A stretch of 8,450 bases of DNA, from the NCBI GenBank assembly GCA_947456005.1, contig CANGRP010000108.1, forward strand, positions 1 through 8,450. Direction: 5' to 3'. This document shows positions 1 through 5,787 of this stretch, in pieces. Positions within the stretch are counted from its first letter, which is position 1. Every line of letters starts with the position of its first letter. Both the position numbers and the translations under genes were made by a program. The stretch is from Caulobacteraceae bacterium. GTDB lineage: Bacteria; Pseudomonadota; Alphaproteobacteria; Caulobacterales; Caulobacteraceae. The notes below the pieces were generated by a model that saw nothing but the letters and a program-made list of their open reading frames with translations, was not told the origin of the DNA and searched no databases.

Positions 1-1
1 C

Positions 2-967
2 TACTATGTCGAGCGCCTCACCGCCGAACTGGCGGAGCGGGCGCTTGCCCACATCGCCGAGGTCGAGGCCCTGGGCGGCATGGCCCGGGCCATCGAGGAC
101 GGCCTGCCCAAGCGGCGGATCGAGGAGGCCTCGGCCCGCACCCAGGCCATGATCGACTCCGGCCGCCAGAGCGTGGTCGGCGTCAACCGCTACCGGCCCG
201 AGACCGCCGACGGCATCCCCGTGCTCAAGGTCGACAACACCGCCGTACGCGAGCGCCAGCTGGAGAAGCTGGCCCGGCTGAAGGCCGAGCGCGATCCCGC
301 CGCCGTCGAGGCGGCCCTCCACGTCCTGACCGAGGGCGCCCGGGGCGGCGCCAACCTCCTGGAGCTGTCCGTCGAGGCCGCCCGCGCCAAGGCCACGGTG
401 GGCGAGATCTCCCTGGCCCTGGAAGAGGTCTTCGGCCGCCACAAGGCGAAGGCCGACGCCGTCCAGGGGGTCTACCTCAAGGCCGCCGGCGACACGCCGG
501 CCAGCGTCCGCGCCCGCGCCCTCACCGCCGGCTTCGTGGAAGCGGACGGCCGCAAGCCGCGCATCCTCGTCGCCAAGATGGGCCAGGATGGCCACGACCG
601 CGGCCAGAAGGTCATCGCCTCCGGCTTCACCGACCTGGGCTTCGACGTCGACATCGGCGACCTCTTCCAGACCCCGGCCGAGGCCGCGGAGCTGGCCGTG
701 CAGAACAATGTCCACATGGTCGGCGCCAGCTCACTGGCCGCCGGCCACCTGACCCTGGTGCCCGAGCTCAAGGCCGAGCTTGCCCGCCTGGGCCGGCCCG
801 ACATCCTGGTGGTGGTGGGCGGCGTCATCCCGCCGGAGGACTTCGACGCCCTCCGCGAAGCCGGCGTGGCCGCCATCTTCACCCCCGGAACCGTGGTGCC
901 CGAAGCCGCCATCGAGGTCATGGACCGCCTGAACGAAGCCCTCGGCTACGCCCAGCTCAAGGGGTGA
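2..967 (+). CDS. scpA: Methylmalonyl-CoA mutase, C-terminal part (5' end outside window)
   Basis: Methylmalonyl-CoA mutase interconverts methylmalonyl-CoA and succinyl-CoA using adenosylcobalamin, in the cytosolic propionate and branched-chain breakdown route. The reading frame is already open at base 2, giving 321 residues before TGA at 965-967; whole family members have a little over 700, so more than half lies upstream. The first residues (YYVERLTAEL, then the SGRQSVVGVN stretch) match the end of the catalytic TIM-barrel region. The B12-binding domain follows from about base 551. Its DGHDRG signature lies at 587-604 and supplies the cobalt-ligating histidine at 593-595. GASSLAAGH and the VVVGGVIP strand also fit this Rossmann-like fold. 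Ethylmalonyl-CoA mutase is the closest alternative, but the sequence reads better as the methylmalonyl enzyme. The downstream neighbour is an accessory toxin-antitoxin remnant rather than a MeaB chaperone gene. Confidence 0.95.
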   Translation, partial: YYVERLTAELAERALAHIAEVEALGGMARAIEDGLPKRRIEEASARTQAMIDSGRQSVVGVNRYRPETADGIPVLKVDNTAVRERQLEKLARLKAERDPAAVEAALHVLTEGARGGANLLELSVEAARAKATVGEISLALEEVFGRHKAKADAVQGVYLKAAGDTPASVRARALTAGFVEADGRKPRILVAKMGQDGHDRGQKVIASGFTDLGFDVDIGDLFQTPAEAAELAVQNNVHMVGASSLAAGHLTLVPELKAELARLGRPDILVVVGGVIPPEDFDALREAGVAAIFTPGTVVPEAAIEVMDRLNEALGYAQLKG

Positions 968-999
968 ACCCAATGGGCGCCATGGAGCGATGACCGCCA

Positions 1000-1019
1000 G
1001 CAAGCGAGTTCGCGCTTGC
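1000..1019. promoter_or_regulatory. Inverted repeat upstream of the toxin-antitoxin remnant
   Basis: GCAAGCG (1000-1006) and its exact reverse complement CGCTTGC (1013-1019) are separated by six bases. The repeat lies 33 bases after the mutase stop and 13 bases before the toxin start. HigA-type antitoxins normally repress their own operon by binding palindromes at this position, so it is a reasonable operator candidate. It could instead be a weak 3' hairpin of the mutase transcript, but no T-run follows it. The role is inferred from position only. Confidence 0.35.
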
Positions 1020-1032
1020 ACCCTGGGCGTCA

Positions 1033-1277
1033 ATGACGTACTCGCATCGCGTGAAAACGATCCCGATCACCGTCGCCGAGACCCAGGTTTTCGCGCGTTC
1101 GGCGGAGAGGATTTGGAACGAAGCAGAGCGCGCTCAACTCGTCGACTTTATCGCTCTCAATCCCGAGGCCGGTGACGTTGTCATCGGGACAGGCGGAGTG
1201 AGGAAGTTGCGTTGGGTCGCGCGCAGGCGGTGGCCGCTTTCGCGGCGAGGATCAAGGCTGCTGCGGACGGAAGATAG
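1033..1277 (+). pseudogene. HigB/RelE-type toxin gene, internally deleted and frameshifted
   Basis: Toxins of this family are ribosome-dependent mRNA interferases of about 110 residues, encoded just ahead of an HTH antitoxin. ATG 1033 opens a good match: VKTIPITVAETQVF, then a RIWNEAERAQLVDFIA helix region, NPEAGDV, and GTGGVRKLRW ending at 1215. The frame then departs from the family. The family's usual C-terminal end (QAVAAFAARIKAAADGR, stop TAG) appears in another frame at 1224-1277. About 80 codons of recognisable toxin remain. The central part, which carries the beta-sheet after KLRW and key catalytic positions, is missing. The frame change means the lost length was 3n+1 bases. Read from the original start, the frame bypasses the proper stop and runs through the antitoxin to 1767, giving a nonsense tail. 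The toxin is therefore almost certainly inactive. The assignment to this toxin family rests on recalled family consensus. Confidence 0.8.
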
Positions 1278-1282
1278 GGAGG
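1276..1282 (+). promoter_or_regulatory. Ribosome binding site deciding the antitoxin start
   Basis: The purine run AGGGAGG overlaps the old toxin stop. It touches the first possible ATG (1283), which leaves no spacing. The second in-frame ATG at 1289 lies six bases away, a normal distance, so 1289 is the better start. The overlap with the toxin's stop codon suggests that toxin and antitoxin were once translationally coupled. Confidence 0.6.
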
Positions 1283-1288
1283 ATGGCG

Positions 1289-1579
1289 ATGTCGAGCCTT
1301 GGCAAGGACCTCATCGAGGCGATGGAAGAGGCCGCTGCGCATGCCGAGGGCAAGGGCGGGACGGCGCGCGTCCATACGATCGAGGTTCCCGACGTACGGG
1401 CGATCCGCGAGGTGCTGGGGCTCTCCCAGCAAGCGTTCGCCCGCGCCTACCGGATTCCGCTTGCAACGCTGAAGGGCTGGGAGCAGGGCCGCCGCCACCC
1501 CGACGCCACCGCCAGCGCCTATCTGTCGGTGATCGCCCATCTGCCCCGCGAGGCTCGCGAGGCGCTGAGCGCGGCGTGA
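1289..1579 (+). CDS. HigA-type antitoxin, Xre-family HTH protein (intact)
   Basis: This encodes 96 residues from ATG 1289 (98 if ATG 1283 is used). It is a cytosolic DNA-binding antitoxin that would neutralise the preceding toxin and repress the shared promoter. Residues about 36-68 form a clear helix-turn-helix: VRAIREVLGLSQQAFAR, then IPLATLKGWEQGRRHP. The LSQQxFA and WExGRRxP features are typical of HigA/Xre antitoxins paired with HigB-2-like toxins. The N-terminal 30 residues (LIEAMEEAAAHAEGK) are a likely amphipathic helix that contacts the toxin in the family. The frame is undamaged although the toxin is deleted, so it may survive as a stand-alone repressor or as an anti-toxin for a homologous toxin elsewhere in the genome. 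Base composition is less GC-rich than that of the mutase. Confidence 0.85.
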   Translation: MSSLGKDLIEAMEEAAAHAEGKGGTARVHTIEVPDVRAIREVLGLSQQAFARAYRIPLATLKGWEQGRRHPDATASAYLSVIAHLPREAREALSAA

Positions 1580-1717
1580 GCGCTCAGGCCTGTTTCAAGG
1601 TCGACAGAGGCCCTGCCCTCGAAACTCGGACCTGGGCGCCCGTGTTCCTCGGCTCAGGCGGATTAATCGTTTGTCGTCGGCAGGCTTGTCGGCGCAACAC
1701 CCTGAACGGAGCCCCCA

Positions 1718-2566
1718 ATGCCCACCTTGCAGTTGCCCCGCCACAACCTGACCATTGGGGGCGCTGACCTCTGTGTCATCGCTGGATTGAATGTTCTTGA
1801 GGACGAAGGACTTGCCCTCGAGGTCGCCGGCCACCTGAAATCGGTGACGGAAGCGCTGGGTCTGCCCTTCGTGTTCAAAGCGAGCTTCGACAAGGCCAAT
1901 CGATCCTCGCTCGACAGCTATCGTGGACCGGGACTGGATCCGGGGCTGAGGATGCTGACCGCCGTGAAGGCGAAGCACGACCTGCCCATTGCATCTGACA
2001 TCCATGAGCCCGGGCAGGCCGAACGCGCGTCGGAGGTGATCGACGTTCTCCAGATTCCGGCTTTCCTTTGCCGTCAGACCGATCTCATCGTATCGGCGGC
2101 GAAGGCTGCAAAGGCCTCAGATGGCTGGCTTCACGTCAAGAAAGGTCAGTTTCTCGCGCCCCTGGACTGCGGGAATATCGTCGCCAAGGCGCGCGACGCC
2201 ATCGGGGAGGATCGGGTCGTGCTTTGCGAGAGGGGTGTGTCCTTCGGCTACAACAATCTCGTCGTCGACATGCTGGGCATTGAGCAGATGCGCGGACTGG
2301 GCTGCCCCGTGACGATCGACGCCACACACTCCGTTCAGCTGCCGGGCGCAGACCCGAGAACCGGCGGGAAGTCGACAGGGGGGCGCCGGAACGGAGTCGC
2401 GACCATCGCCTGCGCCGCGGTGGCGGCTGGCGTCGATGGGGTGTTCCTCGAATTCCACCCCGATCCCGACAAGGCGCTCTGTGATGGCCCGAGTTGCCTT
2501 CCCTTAAGCTCCGCCGAGGCGCTCCTGGCAAAACTGAAGGCGTTCCACAGGGTCGCTCGTCAGTAG
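1718..2566 (+). CDS. kdsA: 3-deoxy-8-phosphooctulonate (KDO-8-P) synthase, metal-independent type
   Basis: KDO-8-P synthase condenses phosphoenolpyruvate with arabinose-5-phosphate in the cytosol, the committed step to KDO for LPS inner core or related surface sugars. The 282-residue length is normal. GGAG at 1708-1711 sits six bases before ATG 1718. FKASFDKANRSS (residues 53-64) is the KDO-8-P synthase signature, as opposed to the KPRT motif of DAHP synthases. IPAFLCRQTDL (113-123), VKKGQF (140-145), ERGVSFGYNNLVVDM (171-185), FHPDP (246-250) and CDGP (255-258) also fit. The four metal-site positions read Asn25, His204, Glu245 and Asp256. Asn where metal-dependent enzymes have Cys, together with CDGPS, places it with the E. 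coli-like metal-independent class. Many alphaproteobacterial housekeeping KdsA proteins look different, so this may be a second, acquired copy. No kdsB, kdsC, kdsD or other surface-sugar gene is adjacent. The gene is clearly lower in GC than the mutase. Confidence 0.92.
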   Translation: MPTLQLPRHNLTIGGADLCVIAGLNVLEDEGLALEVAGHLKSVTEALGLPFVFKASFDKANRSSLDSYRGPGLDPGLRMLTAVKAKHDLPIASDIHEPGQAERASEVIDVLQIPAFLCRQTDLIVSAAKAAKASDGWLHVKKGQFLAPLDCGNIVAKARDAIGEDRVVLCERGVSFGYNNLVVDMLGIEQMRGLGCPVTIDATHSVQLPGADPRTGGKSTGGRRNGVATIACAAVAAGVDGVFLEFHPDPDKALCDGPSCLPLSSAEALLAKLKAFHRVARQ

Positions 2567-2613
2567 TCACCACACCGACCCGAGACGCTGCGAGGCCAAC
2601 CTCTCCGCCCCGC

Positions 2614-2755
2614 CTACAGTCCGAACGCCGCCCGGAACTCCGGCTTCACGGCCTCCAGCACAGCCGCAGTCACCGGCAGGGTGACCTCGTAGGCGCCCTC
2701 CACATAGGGCCCTCGGCATAGGGCGCGACCAGGATCCCGATCCGGTCAAGGGGCC
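2614..2755 (-). pseudogene. Remnant of the 3' end of a DUF3298 (RsiV-like) gene
   Basis: Read on the minus strand, this stretch encodes the last 45 or so residues of a protein matching the end of the gene at 7223-7965. It starts at DRIGILVAPYAEG, then after a one-base frameshift reads VEGAYEVTLP and finally FRAAFGL with stop TAG (2614-2616). Upstream of about 2755 the homology fades, and an in-frame stop follows shortly after, so the rest of the gene is absent. Codons in the 2724-2751 part differ from the other copy mostly at silent positions, which shows it once evolved as a protein-coding paralogue. The base lost in the G run at 2707-2709 is the same one lost in the right-hand copy. No start codon or ribosome site goes with it, so it is dead. 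It lies between kdsA and the UrcA gene. Confidence 0.75.
2621..2723. repeat. 103-base perfect direct repeat, left copy
   Basis: This segment is identical base for base to 7230-7332 (offset 4609). Identity stops sharply at 2620 on the left (four mismatches in the next seven bases) and at 2724 on the right, where similarity continues to about 2751 with scattered mismatches. It lies entirely inside the coding homology of two DUF3298 genes, so it is a shared gene end and not an independent mobile element. No short target-site duplication or terminal inverted repeats were seen. Confidence 0.95.
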
Positions 2756-2840
2756 GCCGGAAGGCGACGCCTCATCCCGGGGCGAAGAAAAATCCGTTCC
2801 GCTGTCGATTTGACGCCGGATTAACGATGGCCTGACGCCC

Positions 2841-2854
2841 GGGGAGACGTCCCC
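2841..2854 (+). promoter_or_regulatory. Short stem-loop in the region upstream of the UrcA gene
   Basis: GGGGA (2841-2845) pairs with TCCCC (2850-2854) around a GACG tetraloop. No T-run follows, so it does not look like a terminator. It lies 85 bases before the UrcA start and may be part of its leader or promoter region. Function is unknown. Confidence 0.35.
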
Positions 2855-2874
2855 AGCTCAAAACGGTCCTGCGA

Positions 2875-2906
2875 GCCGGCCAACGCCCTTCAGCGCGTCG
2901 GCCGGC
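2875..2906 (+). promoter_or_regulatory. Leader hairpin just upstream of the UrcA gene
   Basis: Twelve-base arms, GCCGGCCAACGC (2875-2886) and GCGTCGGCCGGC (2895-2906), pair with a single mismatch and leave an eight-base loop. The hairpin ends 32 bases before the ATG and 20 bases before the AGGA ribosome site, so it would be in the mRNA leader if transcription starts upstream of 2875. A stable GC stem here could control mRNA stability or translation. It lacks a T-run, which argues against a terminator for a transcript arriving from kdsA. Confidence 0.4.
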
Positions 2907-2938
2907 ACAGTTTGAAACTCGAAACCAGGACCATCGTC

Positions 2939-3286
2939 ATGAAAAAGCACTCCCTCACCCTCCTCGCCATCGGCCTTCTCGCCCTGTCGGGCGGCGCCGC
3001 GTCAGCCCAGTCCAGCCTCGACGGAGTCTCGGTCAAGGTGTCCCGCGCCGGCCTCGACCTCAACACGGAGGCCGGCGCCAGGACTCTCCTGAAGCGCATC
3101 GAGCATGCGGCCGCCGAGGTGTGCGGCGGCGAGCCTAACAACCGGCTGGATCGCTTCCAGAAGTTCCGCCCCTGCACGCGGGAAGTCGTCCAGCGCACCG
3201 TTTCGGGGATCAACTCGCCGACCCTGACCGCGGTGTACGGCGGCAGCGCAACCCTGGTCGTGGCCCGGCAGCAGACAGGCCAGTAA
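2939..3286 (+). CDS. UrcA-family exported protein
   Basis: This small secreted or periplasmic protein of 115 residues has no established biochemical function. The family takes its name from a Caulobacter gene strongly induced by uranium. MKKHSLTLLAIGLLALSG followed by AASA|Q is a classic signal peptide with cleavage expected after residue 23, leaving a mature chain of about 92 residues. The mature part has the family pattern: VSVKVSRAGLDLNTEAGARTL, then RIEHAAAEVCGG, then RPCTREVVQ. Two cysteines, Cys62 and Cys79, are likely to form a disulfide after export. The start is ATG 2939, with AGGA at 2927-2930 eight bases upstream. A longer frame from TTG 2912 would put charged residues before the signal peptide and lacks a ribosome site. 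It stands alone with its own leader hairpin and a downstream stem-loop, so it is probably monocistronic. Confidence 0.87.
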   Translation: MKKHSLTLLAIGLLALSGGAASAQSSLDGVSVKVSRAGLDLNTEAGARTLLKRIEHAAAEVCGGEPNNRLDRFQKFRPCTREVVQRTVSGINSPTLTAVYGGSATLVVARQQTGQ

Positions 3287-3295
3287 CCCCGCGCC

Positions 3296-3323
3296 GCCGG
3301 CCGGCGCCTGCGCTCCGGCCGGC
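3296..3323 (+). terminator. Stem-loop after the UrcA gene, probable terminator
   Basis: GCCGGCCGG (3296-3304) and CCGGCCGGC (3315-3323) are perfect nine-base arms around a ten-base loop, nine bases after the UrcA stop codon. The following sequence, CTCCGGGTCTTCC, has few T residues, so it is not a textbook intrinsic terminator. In high-GC genomes strong stems with weak U-tracts are common at gene ends. It could also act as an mRNA 3'-end stabiliser. Confidence 0.5.
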
Positions 3324-3385
3324 TCCGGGTCTTCCCCCCGGTTCGCGCGCGCGCCTGAGGCACTGGCCTTCACCACCCGAGCCCA

Positions 3386-3391
3386 TATACT
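3386..3391 (+). promoter_or_regulatory. Possible -10 element for the regulator gene
   Basis: TATACT stands out in an otherwise very GC-rich gap, 45 bases before the TTG start of the winged-helix regulator. The -35 region about 17 bases upstream (around 3363-3368) is poor. If real, the promoter is weak or needs an activator. This is a candidate only. Confidence 0.28.
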
Positions 3392-3436
3392 CCCGCCCGA
3401 TCTCAGTCATCCAGGTCAGGGAAGGGGGCGGGGGAG

Positions 3437-5704
3437 TTGGAGTCCGGTCCGTCGGCGCGCGTCAGGCTTCTCGGGGGCTTCGAGCTCTTCGACCTTGATG
3501 GGGAGCCGATCCGCATCACCGGTCGCAGGGCCCGGGGGCTCATGGCGATGCTGTGCCTGGAAGGCCGCGGCGGCCTTCTCAGGGATCGGATCTGCGGGCT
3601 TCTCTGGGGAGACAGGCCGGACGAACAGGCGCGCGGCAGTCTCCGCCAATGCCTGTTCGAGCTGCGATCGGCTTTGGGATCCAGGGCCGACGCCCTGCTC
3701 GACGTGGGGCGGGAGCGAGTCGCAATCCGGCCGGATAGCGTCTTGACGGACATCGACATGATGCGGGCTGACCTTCATTCGGACGATGACGACAGGCTGG
3801 CCGGGATCGCCGCCCGTCTGGCCTCGGGTCCCTTGCTGGAAGGCCTGGAGCTGCCGGGCCCCTTCCAGGAGTGGCTCGATCAGGTGCGCGGGGCCTGGGA
3901 AGCGGAACTGCTCAGTGAGGTGATCCGCCGGCTGGACGCCCTTGAGGCGGCGGGACGCTGGGAGACCGTGCGGCTGCTGTCGGAAGGATACCTCCGGCGA
4001 GATCCCCTCCAGGAGCCCGTCGCGGCGGCGGCCATTCGCGCCGATCTCGCCAGCGGTCATCCGTCAGCGGCGCAGCGGCGCTACCTGGCGATCAAGCAAG
4101 CCCTGGCGGAGCAGCTTGGCGTGGCTCCGGGCGCTGGCCTGGAGCGCGCGATTCAGGCCGAAGGGCGGCCCGGGCCTCCGGCCGCGCGCGCTGCGACCGA
4201 AGGCGGCGCGCCCGTGTCGCCCTCCCCCGCCGAGCCCATCCTGGCCGTCCTCCCGTTCGAGAATCAGTCGGGCGATCCCGACTTCCTGTATTTCTCCGAT
4301 GGGATTTCGGAGGAGATCCTCCACGCTGTTTCGCAGACCACGCCCCTGAAGATCATCGGTCGTTCGTCGAGCTTCCTGCTGCGCGGCGCCGACAAGGCGG
4401 CCGCCAACGTGTCCTCCAGGCTCGGGGCGACCCATCTGCTGGACGGTTCCGTCCGGCGTCATGGCGGGCGGGTGCGCATTACGGCCCAGCTGGTCGAGTG
4501 CGGGAGCCAGACCCTGCTCTGGAGCGACCGGTTTGACCGCGAGCTCTCCGACGTCTTCGCGCTCCATGACGACATCGCCCAAGCTGTGGCCGCGGCCCTG
4601 CGAAGCACCTTTGCGCCGCGCGACCTGGGGACCGTGGATCCCATTGTCCTCGACCTCTACCTTCGGGCCCGTGAACTCCGTCCGGACCGTGTCTCCTATG
4701 ACGTCCGGCTGCTGACCGAAGCCCTGGAAAGGGCGCCGGGCTTCGTCCCGGCGTGGGAGGCCCTCATGTACGACGAGGCCGTCAGGGCCCGCTACGGGCA
4801 CGACCCGCAGGAACTCGGGGACCACCTGGCGAAGATGGAGAGGGCGATCGAACGCGCGCTCGCCCTGGATCCAGACACCGTCGTGCCGTTCCGGGTCCGG
4901 GCCATGACGGCTGCGCCCTGCGGGGCCTACGCCGAGCAAGAGCGGTTGATCAATCTTTGCCTGGCGCGTCGCGCCAATGATCCGCTGGACCTGATCCACG
5001 CCGGCGGGATCGCCTCCGACGTGGGACGCTACCGGCTGGCCCTGGCCTACGCCGAGAAGGCTTACGATCTGGATCCGCTGAATGAGGTGATCTTCACAGT
5101 GCGGGCGATCTACCTCCTGGGCGCCGGGAACTGGGAGGCGGCCCGGGACCAGTTCGACGAGGGCGTGCGCCGCTGGCCCGATGGAATCTTCCTGCGTTCC
5201 AGCGCGGTGGTGGCGGCCGTGCAGGTTCGGGATTGGCGCCTGGTCGATCTTTGGGCCGAGGCGCCCGGTGAACTCGGGATCAACAGGGCCTGGATCCAGA
5301 GCCTTGTCGACTTCTCCCGGGGGGCGCGGACATCGATCCCCGCACTCGCCGCACGAACCCTGGAGGGACAGAGAGCCATGCTCCAGTCCACGGGCCTGAT
5401 CGCCCTGTCGCAGCTGGGTTTGCTGTGCAGCGCGGGCCTGAAGGACGAGGTGTTCGCCCTGGTCGAAGCCGCCGACTTCAGCCCCTATTTCTCGCCGGGA
5501 ACACGGTGCGCCCCGCCGGACGTCGGCGTCTCCTGCCTATTCGCCGTCGACCAGAAGGATCTGCGCGCCGACCCCCGGTTCCTGCGCCTGTGCGCCAAGC
5601 TGGGCCTCTGCGACTACTGGGTTTCGTCCGGCGAGTGGCCGGACTGCGCCGAGGAGGTGGACTACGATTTTCGCGCCCTGGCGCGGGACCTTGCAGCGGT
5701 CTGA
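3437..5704 (+). CDS. SARP/BTAD-type one-component regulator with TolB-like and TPR regions
   Basis: This 755-residue protein is predicted to be cytosolic and DNA-binding. Residues about 7-95 form an OmpR-type winged helix: VRLLGGFELF, then GRRARGLMAMLCL, the LLWGDRPDEQARGSLRQCL stretch and a wing around VAIRPDSV. Residues about 105-240 match a bacterial transcriptional activator domain, with RRDPLQEPVAAAAIRADLASG and AEQLGVAPGAGLERAI. Residues about 268-390 form a TolB/FlgO-like domain of the kind found in CadC-like and adenylate-cyclase-like regulators (AVLPFENQSGDPDFLYFSDG, then GATHLLDGSVRRHGGRVRI and LLWSDRFDREL). The rest, to about 690, has helical TPR-like repeats (ALAYAEKAYDLDPLNEV, EAARDQFDEGVRRWPDG). 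No transmembrane segment is visible, so unlike CadC it is not membrane-anchored. The start is TTG 3437 behind the purine run GAAGGGGGCGGGGGAG; no in-frame ATG lies upstream. The ligand and targets are unknown. The downstream CrtC-like gene is the obvious candidate target. Confidence 0.85.
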   Translation: MESGPSARVRLLGGFELFDLDGEPIRITGRRARGLMAMLCLEGRGGLLRDRICGLLWGDRPDEQARGSLRQCLFELRSALGSRADALLDVGRERVAIRPDSVLTDIDMMRADLHSDDDDRLAGIAARLASGPLLEGLELPGPFQEWLDQVRGAWEAELLSEVIRRLDALEAAGRWETVRLLSEGYLRRDPLQEPVAAAAIRADLASGHPSAAQRRYLAIKQALAEQLGVAPGAGLERAIQAEGRPGPPAARAATEGGAPVSPSPAEPILAVLPFENQSGDPDFLYFSDGISEEILHAVSQTTPLKIIGRSSSFLLRGADKAAANVSSRLGATHLLDGSVRRHGGRVRITAQLVECGSQTLLWSDRFDRELSDVFALHDDIAQAVAAALRSTFAPRDLGTVDPIVLDLYLRARELRPDRVSYDVRLLTEALERAPGFVPAWEALMYDEAVRARYGHDPQELGDHLAKMERAIERALALDPDTVVPFRVRAMTAAPCGAYAEQERLINLCLARRANDPLDLIHAGGIASDVGRYRLALAYAEKAYDLDPLNEVIFTVRAIYLLGAGNWEAARDQFDEGVRRWPDGIFLRSSAVVAAVQVRDWRLVDLWAEAPGELGINRAWIQSLVDFSRGARTSIPALAARTLEGQRAMLQSTGLIALSQLGLLCSAGLKDEVFALVEAADFSPYFSPGTRCAPPDVGVSCLFAVDQKDLRADPRFLRLCAKLGLCDYWVSSGEWPDCAEEVDYDFRALARDLAAV

Positions 5705-5787
5705 ACCGCCTCAGGGGGCCAGGATTCAACTCAGGCGGGCCAACCCGTGACATCCCGCAACGACCACATCAGACGAAAGGGTTTGCG

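Noticed and set aside
1671..1691. Two TTGTCG repeats 15 bases apart upstream of kdsA
   Set aside because: They are too short, and such words are common in this composition. No supporting promoter elements were seen.
1033..1767. Long open frame of 244 codons running from the toxin start through the antitoxin into kdsA
   Set aside because: Only the first 61 codons resemble a protein family. The rest is the out-of-frame shadow of the antitoxin and intergenic DNA, kept open by high GC after the toxin lost its stop.
2621..2723. The 103-base repeat as a miniature mobile element
   Set aside because: It encodes the end of a DUF3298 protein in both places, has no terminal inverted repeats and no target duplication, and homology continues beyond its edges.
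2810..2815. TTGACG as a -35 box for the UrcA gene
   Set aside because: About 17 bases downstream there is no acceptable -10 sequence (CTGACG), so it stays a chance match.
4064..4999. Antisense open frame of 311 codons opposite the regulator
   Set aside because: It is a shadow of the TolB-like and TPR coding region. It shows no family motifs and no proper start context.
5425..5787. In-frame upstream extension of the CrtC-like gene to 578 residues
   Set aside because: The extra region overlaps the clearly coding end of the regulator, is Arg/Pro/Gly-rich nonsense and has no ribosome site. ATG 5788 has a good one.
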